From the NCBI RefSeq assembly GCF_037201815.1, contig NZ_CP147407.1:310001-374000 (forward strand): a stretch of 64,000 nucleotides of DNA, given 5' to 3'. The stretch is from Metabacillus sp. FJAT-52054 (GTDB taxonomy: Bacteria > Bacillota > Bacilli > Bacillales > Bacillaceae). Position 1 is the stretch's first letter. Every line of letters begins with the position of its first letter. The notes beneath the pieces were generated by a model that was given only the letters and a program-made list of their open reading frames with translations, did no database searches and was not told the DNA's origin. Below, piece by piece: positions 57,109 to 64,000 of this stretch. The translations under genes were made by a program, and so were the position numbers.

Positions 57109-59303
57109 AGGTTTTAACCTTGCCAAGTGGAGACTTTTTTTCGAAAATAACGGCCCTCCTTTACTATTTGTTTGCTTTCTTTTTGCTGTGGGAATGGCTT
57201 GTTCCTTTGGACATTTATACAGACACCGGGTCGACCTGGATTTTCGTCCTCTTTATCGCCCTTAATTTCCTCCTTTCTTATTTAAGGGTAACGTGGATGA
57301 TTACCATCCCGCTTCAGCTCGGCTTCCTTGCCATCGCGCTTGAACAGCTTTTTTACAAAGAAATGCCGCTCGTCGAGGGATTCCGAAGCTTTGCTGGTGA
57401 ATTTGTTTACAATGCTGGTCTTATTCCTGCCTCATCATGGATGGAAATGACCTCACCGTTCCGGACATTCCTGTTTTTCGTCCTGCTGTGGCTGCTCGTC
57501 TATTTGCTCAATTACTGGATCATTGTGCAAAAGCGCATCCTGTTCTTCTTTGTAATGACCCTCATCTATGTCACGATTTTGGATACATTTACGGAGTATG
57601 ACGCATCTTCAGCTGTCATTCGGATTGTCATCGCCGGGTTTTTCCTGCTGGGCATGCTCAACTTTGATCGTCTGAAAGGAATGGAGCAGCTAACAGTAAA
57701 GAGGTATACGCGTTTGAAATGGACCATGCTTCTCTTAATTTTTGTGGCGGTCTCCATTGTTTCAGGGATGGCCTCACCGAAAGCCGCTCCGCAGTGGCAG
57801 GATCCTGTTCCTTTTTTGACGGCCTATGGTTCTCTTGATGAAGCGATAAGCGGGTCAGGCATGAAAAAAATCGGATATGGGACGAATGATGAAAGCCTTG
57901 GCGGTGCGTTTATGCAGGATAACACCCCGGTCCTGACTGCCTCATCAAATAAGCGGCATTACTGGAGAGTGGAAACGAAGGATGTGTATTCCGGGAAAGG
58001 ATGGACAACCTCTCAAAGAGAAAGGGAGACCCAGCTTACGGAAAAAGATAACATCGGCATCACCTGGTCTGAAGCGGGAACACCAACCGAGAGCCTTACT
58101 GCGAGGATTGATATTGCCCGTCAATATGGGTACGATCATGTAATCTATCCTATGGGGCTAACGGAATATGTTTCGGAGGAAGTATCAGGACTTCTCGTTA
58201 ATCTGGATACAGAGGAAATGACCCCATCAGGTGTGCCTGAGGGGAAAAGAATCGATTCCTATGAAGTGAAGTACAATTATCCAAGCTATGACATTACCCT
58301 GCTAAAAGAAGTAAAGAGCACAGAGAATGTGCCGCAGGACATAATGACCCGTTATACACAGCTTCCTCAAATGCCTCAGCGCGTTCTGGATTTAGCAAGC
58401 GGGCTTACGGCTAAGGAAGAAAATCTTTATGATAAAGCGAAAGCAATCGAGAGTCATTTAAACGGTTCGGACTTTTCCTATAATACGGAGGAGGTTGGCG
58501 TGCCGTCAGAGGACCAGGATTATGTGGATCAATTCCTGTTTGAAACGATGCAGGGCTATTGTGATAATTTCTCAACCTCGATGATCGTTCTTCTCCGCGC
58601 TTCCGGCATCCCGGCAAGATGGGTGAAGGGATATACCGAGGGAGATTATAAGGGGATGGATACGGAAGGCTCCGGCCGGATCTATGAAGTGACAAATAAT
58701 AACGCTCACTCTTGGGTTGAAGTTTATTTTCCGGGTGCTGGATGGGTACCGTTTGAACCGACAAAGGGATTTACAAACCCGTACAGCTTTACGGAGAATA
58801 CCGAATCAAGCACACAGCCGCCGCCTGTCCCTGAGACGCAGCTGGAGCAGGAGAAGCCGGAAAAACCGGAGGATACGGAAGCGCCGGATCAACCCGCACC
58901 ATCTAAACAAACGTTTGATTGGAGCAAGTTCAGTATCGGCAGCACAGGTTTTTATGCAGTAATCGGAGGAGTTTTGGTGCTTGCAGCGGTTCTGTATTTG
59001 ACAAGAAAAAAATGGCTAACATTCATCATGCTGGCAAGATATAAAAACCGAAGCGATGACGAGGTGTTTTTCTCAGCCTATCCAGCCCTGCTCAAACAGC
59101 TGGAAAGGTTTGGGCTGAAAAGGAAGGATGGAGAGACGCTCAGAGAATTTGCCAAATCCGTGGACTACTCGCTCAGCTCCCATGACATGCTTCATATTAC
59201 AAAGGGCTATGAAAAAGCACTGTACAAAAGAGATGATGCAAAAGCGGAGTGGGATAAAATAGCGGAATTGTGGGAAAATTTAATTAAAAGAACATCATCT
59301 TGA
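57105..59303 (+). CDS. yebA: Membrane transglutaminase-like protein
   Basis: This 732-residue protein has about five to six N-terminal membrane helices (residues about 12-220, DUF3488-type) and an extracytoplasmic transglutaminase-like domain. The catalytic Cys is in MQGYCDNFSTSMIVLLRASG, the His in NNAHSWVEVY and the Asp/Glu region in GAGWVPFEPTKGF. A Pro/Glu-rich linker, one further membrane helix (about FYAVIGGVLVLAAVLYL) and a cytosolic DUF4129-like tail follow. It probably acts on cell-envelope proteins or peptidoglycan. It is the last gene of the yeaC-yeaD-yebA operon. Confidence 0.9.
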   Translation: MKVLTLPSGDFFSKITALLYYLFAFFLLWEWLVPLDIYTDTGSTWIFVLFIALNFLLSYLRVTWMITIPLQLGFLAIALEQLFYKEMPLVEGFRSFAGEFVYNAGLIPASSWMEMTSPFRTFLFFVLLWLLVYLLNYWIIVQKRILFFFVMTLIYVTILDTFTEYDASSAVIRIVIAGFFLLGMLNFDRLKGMEQLTVKRYTRLKWTMLLLIFVAVSIVSGMASPKAAPQWQDPVPFLTAYGSLDEAISGSGMKKIGYGTNDESLGGAFMQDNTPVLTASSNKRHYWRVETKDVYSGKGWTTSQRERETQLTEKDNIGITWSEAGTPTESLTARIDIARQYGYDHVIYPMGLTEYVSEEVSGLLVNLDTEEMTPSGVPEGKRIDSYEVKYNYPSYDITLLKEVKSTENVPQDIMTRYTQLPQMPQRVLDLASGLTAKEENLYDKAKAIESHLNGSDFSYNTEEVGVPSEDQDYVDQFLFETMQGYCDNFSTSMIVLLRASGIPARWVKGYTEGDYKGMDTEGSGRIYEVTNNNAHSWVEVYFPGAGWVPFEPTKGFTNPYSFTENTESSTQPPPVPETQLEQEKPEKPEDTEAPDQPAPSKQTFDWSKFSIGSTGFYAVIGGVLVLAAVLYLTRKKWLTFIMLARYKNRSDDEVFFSAYPALLKQLERFGLKRKDGETLREFAKSVDYSLSSHDMLHITKGYEKALYKRDDAKAEWDKIAELWENLIKRTSS

Positions 59304-59349
59304 CCGGATCCTATCTGATTGTTAGAATGGGGAAAATTAAACGATTTTC

Positions 59350-59423
59350 ACCTTCATATATCCTCGATAATATGGTTCGAGAGTCTCTACCGGATTACCT
59401 TAAATGATCTGACTATGAAGGCA
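59350..59423 (+). promoter_or_regulatory. Purine riboswitch (guanine class) upstream of guaA
   Basis: The aptamer has P1 arms CTTCATATA / TATGAAGGC, the core ATAATATGGTTCGAG, GTCTCTACCGG and the three-way junction end TGACTATGAAGG. The ligand-pairing position (59413) is C, which specifies guanine/hypoxanthine and not adenine. A terminator follows, so ligand should switch guaA off. Confidence 0.9.
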
Positions 59424-59437
59424 GGATACAGTCTGTT

Positions 59438-59495
59438 AAAAGCTGGAATTCTGCCTTCTTATATTTTTATATGGAGGCAGGTTTCAGCTTTTTTT
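59438..59495 (+). terminator. Riboswitch-controlled terminator before guaA
   Basis: The long stem AAAGCTG...TGCCT / AGGCA...CAGCTTT is followed by Ts. It can form when the aptamer is bound. Confidence 0.75.
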
Positions 59496-59527
59496 AATTT
59501 CTAAATAGACGAAGAAGAGGTGCCGTT

Positions 59528-61075
59528 ATGACCATATCAATTCAAGACCAGGAAATGATTCTTGTACTGGATTTTGGAAGCCAGTATAACCAGCTGATCA
59601 CGAGAAGAATCCGTGAAATCGGTGTATACAGCGAACTTCATCCTCATACGCTTACAGCGGACATGATTAAGAAAATTAATCCGAAAGGGATTATTTTATC
59701 AGGCGGTCCGAACAGCGTTTATGGCGAGAATGCATTCCGCTGTGACGAACGGATTTTTGACCTTGGCATCCCTGTACTTGGCATTTGCTACGGTATGCAG
59801 CTGATGACGCATTACCTTGGCGGACGCGTTGAAGCAGCCGGCCATAGAGAATATGGAAAAGCCCGGATTAAAGTTCAGGACTCTCCAGCCTTGTTCACGC
59901 AATTGCCTGAAGAACAAACGGTTTGGATGAGTCACGGAGATCTTGTTGCCGAGATTCCGCCGCAGTTCAAAGTGGACGCCGTCAGCCCGTCCTGCCCATT
60001 CGCTGCAATGAGCAATGAAGAACGCCGTCTTTATGGAGTGCAGTTCCACCCTGAAGTACGCCACTCTGAATTTGGAAATGATCTTCTTAAAAACTTTGTA
60101 CATGAGATTTGCCAGTGCCACGATGAGTGGACAATGGAAAATTTTATTGAAATCGAAACGCAGAAAATCCGTGAGCAAGTAGGAAACAAAAACGTATTGT
60201 GCGCGTTGAGCGGCGGTGTGGATTCATCTGTTGTAGCGGTGTTAATCCATAAAGCGATTGGCGATCAGCTGACCTGTATATTCGTTGATCACGGACTGCT
60301 TCGCAAGGATGAAGCAGAGGGCGTCATGAAAACCTTCAGCGAAGGCTTTAATATGAACGTAATTAAAGTCGATGCAAAGGAACGGTTTATGGACAAGCTT
60401 AAGGGAGTTTCCGATCCGGAGCAAAAACGTAAAATCATCGGAAATGAATTCATTTATGTCTTTGATGATGAAGCAACGAAACTGAAAGGCATTGAATTCC
60501 TTGCACAAGGAACGCTTTATACGGATATCATCGAGAGCGGCACGGCAACAGCCCAAACGATTAAATCCCATCATAACGTCGGCGGACTTCCAGAAGATAT
60601 GCAATTCAAGCTGATCGAGCCTTTGAACACCCTGTTTAAAGACGAAGTCCGTGCTCTTGGAAGCGAAATGGGGATTCCGGATGAAATCGTCTGGCGCCAG
60701 CCTTTCCCTGGACCGGGTCTTGGAATCCGCGTGCTTGGTGAGATTACGGAAGATAAACTGGAAATAGTCCGCGAATCCGATGCCATCCTGCGTGAAGAAG
60801 TGGCGAAAGCCGATCTTGAACGCGAAATCTGGCAGTACTTCACGGTTCTTCCTGATATCCGCAGTGTAGGGGTTATGGGTGACGCAAGAACGTATGACTA
60901 CACAATTGGAATCCGCGCGGTAACCTCCATTGACGGCATGACATCTGACTGGGCGAGAATTCCTTGGGATGTTCTTGAAGTGATCTCCACGAGAATTGTC
61001 AATGAAGTAAGCCACGTGAACCGGGTTGTGTACGATATTACGAGCAAACCGCCTGCAACCATTGAGTGGGAATAG
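59528..61075 (+). CDS. guaA: GMP synthase (glutamine-hydrolysing)
   Basis: This 515-residue enzyme has an N-terminal glutamine amidotransferase (GICYGMQLM with the Cys; GVQFHPEV with His and Glu), the ATP-pyrophosphatase P-loop [15 protein letters not shown] and the C-terminal dimerisation domain ending PPATIEWE. It converts XMP to GMP. The riboswitch and terminator in its 224-bp leader control it. The position after yebA matches the B. subtilis order. Confidence 0.97.
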   Translation: MTISIQDQEMILVLDFGSQYNQLITRRIREIGVYSELHPHTLTADMIKKINPKGIILSGGPNSVYGENAFRCDERIFDLGIPVLGICYGMQLMTHYLGGRVEAAGHREYGKARIKVQDSPALFTQLPEEQTVWMSHGDLVAEIPPQFKVDAVSPSCPFAAMSNEERRLYGVQFHPEVRHSEFGNDLLKNFVHEICQCHDEWTMENFIEIETQKIREQVGNKNVLCALSGGVDSSVVAVLIHKAIGDQLTCIFVDHGLLRKDEAEGVMKTFSEGFNMNVIKVDAKERFMDKLKGVSDPEQKRKIIGNEFIYVFDDEATKLKGIEFLAQGTLYTDIIESGTATAQTIKSHHNVGGLPEDMQFKLIEPLNTLFKDEVRALGSEMGIPDEIVWRQPFPGPGLGIRVLGEITEDKLEIVRESDAILREEVAKADLEREIWQYFTVLPDIRSVGVMGDARTYDYTIGIRAVTSIDGMTSDWARIPWDVLEVISTRIVNEVSHVNRVVYDITSKPPATIEWE

Positions 61076-61176
61076 ATACACGAACGAAAACGGACATTTT
61101 TTATTAAATGTTCGTTTTTTCTATTGATTTTGTCGAATCATGCTGATAGAATGTTCATATAAGTGAATAGGTAATA

Positions 61177-61245
61177 CGTCGTATAATATTGGGGATATGG
61201 CCCAAAAGTTTCTACCAAGCTACCTTAAATGGCTTGACTACGGCG
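61177..61245 (+). promoter_or_regulatory. Purine riboswitch (guanine class) upstream of pbuG
   Basis: P1 arms CGTCGTA / TACGGCG, core TATAATATTGGGGATATGGC, GTTTCTACCAAG and junction TTGACTACGG are visible. The ligand-pairing position (61238) is C, so guanine/hypoxanthine class. Confidence 0.9.
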
Positions 61246-61291
61246 ATAGGACGGATGCGTAATTTGCGCATTCATTGTATCGTAAACGGTC

Positions 61292-61325
61292 AAGCGCTTT
61301 CTGTATGTATACAGAGGCGCTTTTT
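61292..61325 (+). terminator. Riboswitch-controlled terminator before pbuG
   Basis: The stem AAGCGC..CTGTAT / ATACAG..GCGCTT is followed by TTT, between the aptamer and the pbuG start. Confidence 0.75.
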
Positions 61326-61398
61326 GTTTGAACTTATCCTTTCTTTTACCCTCTCAATATATGCGGCGGATTCCTTAATTAATAGGAGGAACCACAAG

Positions 61399-62727
61399 AT
61401 GAAAAAGTATTTTCAGTTTGAAGAGCTCGGGACGAATTATCGGAAAGAGATCATCGGCGGATTAACCACCTTCCTTTCCATGGCGTACATTCTATTCGTC
61501 AATCCGAATACCCTTTCTCTAAGCACGGTCCCAGATCTTCCTGCAAGCATGAGAATGGATCCGGGCGCGGTCTTTACGGCAACAGCCCTGGCTGCTGCGG
61601 TTGGAACATTGCTCATGGGACTGCTCGCCCGCTATCCCGTTGCACTGGCACCGGGTATGGGTTTGAACGCATTTTTTGCATTTTCCGTTGTTTTAACGAT
61701 GGGGATTCCATGGCAGACAGCTTTGTCGGGCGTATTGGTATCAGGTATCTTCTTCACTCTTTTAACCCTCTCAGGACTTCGTGAGAAAATCATTAATGCG
61801 ATACCGGCAGAACTGAAATTTGCCGTCGGAGCCGGAATCGGTCTTTTCATCACTTTTGTTGGTTTTCAAAGTGCAGGCATTATCGTTAATAATGATGCCG
61901 TCCTTGTCGGTCTTGGAAATTTCCGTGACGGGAAAACACTGCTGGCTGTTTTTGGAGTCATCATTACGGTCATCATGCTTGTGAAAAAAGTGAACGGCGG
62001 AATTTTCTTCGGAATGCTGATTACAGCTGTCGTGGGTATGGCCACAGGACTCATCGATCTTCCGACAAAGGTAGTTGGTGCAGTTCCGAGCCTTGAACCT
62101 ACTTTCGGTGCAGCCATCACACACTTGGATCAAATCTTCACTCTGCAAATGCTTGTTGTCATCCTTACATTCCTGTTTGTCGATTTCTTTGATACTGCCG
62201 GCACACTCGTTGCCGTTTCCCACCAAGCGGGGTTGACAAAGGATAACAAACTTCCGCGTGCAGGAAAAGCGCTCTTCGCTGATGCGGGAGCCACGACGAT
62301 TGGAGCAATCCTTGGTACTTCCACAACCACTTCTTATATTGAATCATCCGCTGGAGTAGCAGCGGGAGCCCGAACAGGATTCGCATCGGTCGTAACAGCC
62401 GCTCTATTCCTGTTAACCTTGTTCTTCTCGCCGCTCCTCTCAGTTATCACGGCATCTGTTACAGCCCCGGCATTAATCATCGTCGGTGTATTGATGGTCT
62501 CCTCTCTTGGAGAAATCGACTGGAAGCGATTCGAAATCGCCGTTCCATCGTTCCTGACCATCATTGCCATGCCGCTTAGCTACAGCATCGCAACTGGAAT
62601 TGCCATGGGCTTCATCTTCTACCCGATCACGATGATCATGAGCGGAAGAAGAAAAGAAATCCATCCGGTCATGTACGGACTGTTTGTCATCTTTGTTCTG
62701 TATTTTGTTTTCCTAGCGAATCATTAA
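61399..62727 (+). CDS. pbuG: Hypoxanthine/guanine permease
   Basis: This 442-residue AzgA-type NCS2 purine permease has ETIGGLTTFLSMAYIL-like GGLTTFLSMAYILFVNP, APGMGLNAFFAFSVVL, GAGIGLFITFVGFQSAGII, VDFFDTAGTLVAVSHQAGL and GTSTTTSYIESSAGVAAGAR. About 12 membrane helices are expected. It imports hypoxanthine and guanine with protons. I chose ATG 61399 with AGGAGG upstream; the longer frame runs through the riboswitch terminator and is not real. A guanine riboswitch controls it. Confidence 0.95.
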   Translation: MKKYFQFEELGTNYRKEIIGGLTTFLSMAYILFVNPNTLSLSTVPDLPASMRMDPGAVFTATALAAAVGTLLMGLLARYPVALAPGMGLNAFFAFSVVLTMGIPWQTALSGVLVSGIFFTLLTLSGLREKIINAIPAELKFAVGAGIGLFITFVGFQSAGIIVNNDAVLVGLGNFRDGKTLLAVFGVIITVIMLVKKVNGGIFFGMLITAVVGMATGLIDLPTKVVGAVPSLEPTFGAAITHLDQIFTLQMLVVILTFLFVDFFDTAGTLVAVSHQAGLTKDNKLPRAGKALFADAGATTIGAILGTSTTTSYIESSAGVAAGARTGFASVVTAALFLLTLFFSPLLSVITASVTAPALIIVGVLMVSSLGEIDWKRFEIAVPSFLTIIAMPLSYSIATGIAMGFIFYPITMIMSGRRKEIHPVMYGLFVIFVLYFVFLANH

Positions 62728-62731
62728 TGTG

Positions 62732-62769
62732 AAAAACCGGAGCCTTGATATAAGGGGCTCCGGTTTTTT
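62732..62769 (+). terminator. Bidirectional terminator after pbuG
   Basis: The perfect stem AAAAACCGGAGCC / GGCTCCGGTTTTT lies between pbuG and the convergent DUF4179-like gene. Confidence 0.8.
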
Positions 62770-62773
62770 GATA

Positions 62774-64000
62774 TCATCTTTTTTCAAGGTATTCTTTTTT
62801 GAGAGGGACTTTGACTTTGAACTCCTCTATCGTTTCAGGCGGTGATGATACTTCAAATTGTAAGTCCTTGCTGTAGGATGTTTTGAATTTAGCGATGTGT
62901 TTCCTGCTGCTGTCAGCAGATTTCAGAGTTTGATCATCCAGCCATTCAACCACTTTCCCATCCTTTAATTTAAGCAGGTTGAAAAAGTATTTTCTTTCCT
63001 GGGGGTCATCGCCTTTTACCTCATAATAAACCCACACTTCATTCTTTTTCTGTTCAACCTTCGTAATCGTAATGCCGCCATCTTTATTTTGTGGCATATA
63101 GAGCGGTAGGTTTTCGGTAATGCCTTTCTTCACATTCTTATTCTGTTCAGGGTAATAGTACATTTTAGTTCGGACCGTGACGTATTCCGGGATGCGCTCC
63201 ATCGGTTTGAAAACCGCGATGGTATTTTCGTTTATCTTGCCATCTTTTCGTTCGTAGTCTGTATGTGCATGGTTCTTAATTTCAAGCCGATTGCCTTTGT
63301 CATCAAACAGATAATAACTAGTAAGGGCATCGTCATTATACTTTCCTCTCCAATTGGACATGTTGGTGGAAAGCTGAATGCCCGTTGGCGCAAATACAAT
63401 TTCTTTTATGGAAAACTCGTATTCTTTCTTTGCTTTTATATTTGGCGTGTAGCGGTATTCGGTTCCCTTTTTCTCAACTGGGAATGAAAATGCCCATTTT
63501 CCCATTACTTCTTTTGATGGTCCGTAATGGTCTCCCTCCAAATCAGACACAAATACAGACTTTGATTTAACTTCGAGTTTGATTTTTTTCGGCATTTTCT
63601 TCTTAAATTCAATCGTTGCGAAATGAAGGTTTTTAGGGGTACCCTTTGGCATACCCATCATGTTTCCGCTCAGGATATGCTTATTGCGCATGTCCTCTCC
63701 GTTGGCGGTAAAAGTAAAATTAGTCTGGATATGGTCATATTCTTTGCCTTTATAATCCACTTCATAAAACATTGAAATACGGGGGCCGTCATAGAGCACT
63801 TCTTTAATCGTGATTTTAATGCCTTTGTCCTCTGCTGATTTGTTAATAATCTGTGGTTTATTCTTTTGAACAGCAGACTTCAATTCAGGACTTCCATATT
63901 GGGAAGAAAGAGAGCCTAGAGCGGGAAAGGCTGAAATAATGTCTTCTTTTATCGGTGTTTGCACAGCTACCAGAATGGCAATTAATCCGACGGCTGCTGG
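62774..64000 (-). CDS. DUF4179-type membrane protein, C-terminal part
   Basis: The frame runs off the right edge of the window; the visible part is at least 408 residues. Next to the edge is a membrane helix (AAVGLIAILVA), then AFPALGSLSSQYGSPELKSA. Two extracytoplasmic beta-rich modules follow: IKITIKEVLYDGPRISMFYE with FAT IEFKKKMPKKIKLEV-type strands, and YEFSIKEIVFAPTGIQLSTN to YYEVKGDDPQERKYFF. This matches DUF4179/DUF5643 proteins, usually anti-sigma-like partners of an ECF sigma factor encoded just upstream. The sigma gene, if present, is outside the window. Its stop codon lies five bases from the shared terminator. Confidence 0.75.
   Translation of the reverse strand, partial: PAAVGLIAILVAVQTPIKEDIISAFPALGSLSSQYGSPELKSAVQKNKPQIINKSAEDKGIKITIKEVLYDGPRISMFYEVDYKGKEYDHIQTNFTFTANGEDMRNKHILSGNMMGMPKGTPKNLHFATIEFKKKMPKKIKLEVKSKSVFVSDLEGDHYGPSKEVMGKWAFSFPVEKKGTEYRYTPNIKAKKEYEFSIKEIVFAPTGIQLSTNMSNWRGKYNDDALTSYYLFDDKGNRLEIKNHAHTDYERKDGKINENTIAVFKPMERIPEYVTVRTKMYYYPEQNKNVKKGITENLPLYMPQNKDGGITITKVEQKKNEVWVYYEVKGDDPQERKYFFNLLKLKDGKVVEWLDDQTLKSADSSRKHIAKFKTSYSKDLQFEVSSPPETIEEFKVKVPLKKEYLEKR

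Noticed and set aside
61189..61398. N-terminal extension of the pbuG frame
   Set aside because: It overlaps the riboswitch aptamer and terminator; the ATG at 61399 has AGGAGG and fits the family start.
1..64000. tRNA, rRNA or complete insertion-sequence genes
   Set aside because: I looked for CCA-ended cloverleafs, rRNA blocks and DDE transposase frames and saw none; the att sites are in groEL, not in a tRNA gene.

Overview
The window reads as chromosome of a member of the Bacillaceae. It carries the GroEL C-terminus, levansucrase and levan hydrolase, a barnase/barstar pair, a yeaC-yeaD-yebA-guaA-pbuG block in the order I recall for Bacillus subtilis, GGAGG-type ribosome sites, frequent TTG/GTG starts and T-tailed hairpin terminators. 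Species cannot be named from sequence alone.

Left part (1-8800): two mobile elements stacked in the 3' end of groEL. Element 1 (1 to about 2344, left end outside the window) has a replication-type winged-helix protein, three iteron-like repeats and a membrane/coiled-coil protein. It ends against a displaced 50-codon groEL 3' fragment. Element 2 (2478-8757) is bounded by perfect 30-bp direct repeats of the groEL 3' end. It carries a decayed tyrosine integrase, remains of a second integrase and two probable defence cargos. The first is a three-gene operon of ADP-ribosyltransferase-like toxin, small middle protein and SecB-like chaperone, so a Gram-positive toxin-antitoxin-chaperone (TAC) candidate. 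The second is a 655-residue protein with a C-terminal PD-(D/E)XK-like nuclease domain. The native groEL terminator lies just beyond the right repeat.

Middle part (8.8-29.2 kb): ordinary accessory genes mixed with gene debris (DUF418, Fic, two copies of an unnamed C-terminal remnant). Two MerR-family regulators lie opposite the enzyme genes they probably control, an SDR and a zinc alcohol dehydrogenase, with classic 19-bp-spacer promoters. Other genes are a CgeB/YkvP-like LysM glycosyltransferase, a YdaG-like stress protein, a DUF2089 operon, an AgcS symporter, barnase plus barstar, an M1 peptidase, an LCP protein, and levB and sacB.

Aromatic catabolism block (29.9-52.3 kb): paaK, then paaABCD-EthD-paaF-paaG-ALDH-paaH-paaJ-ECH-paaX. 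After a 630-bp spacer holding two pairs of tandem REP-like repeats come a nitronate-monooxygenase-like flavoprotein and a TrpXYZ-like ABC importer. Next is an operon of hotdog thioesterase, phenylalanine dehydrogenase and a complete 2-oxoacid dehydrogenase complex (E1alpha, E1beta, E2, E3). I infer a route phenylalanine -> phenylpyruvate -> phenylacetyl-CoA -> paa pathway that bypasses free phenylacetate. A shared AT-rich motif with ATAACG and AACGTYAT half-sites precedes paaK, paaA and the thioesterase/phenylalanine dehydrogenase operon.

Right part (52.5-64 kb): topoisomerase III, the yeaC-yeaD-yebA operon, guaA and pbuG each behind a guanine-class purine riboswitch and terminator, and the C-terminal part of a DUF4179-type membrane protein running off the window.
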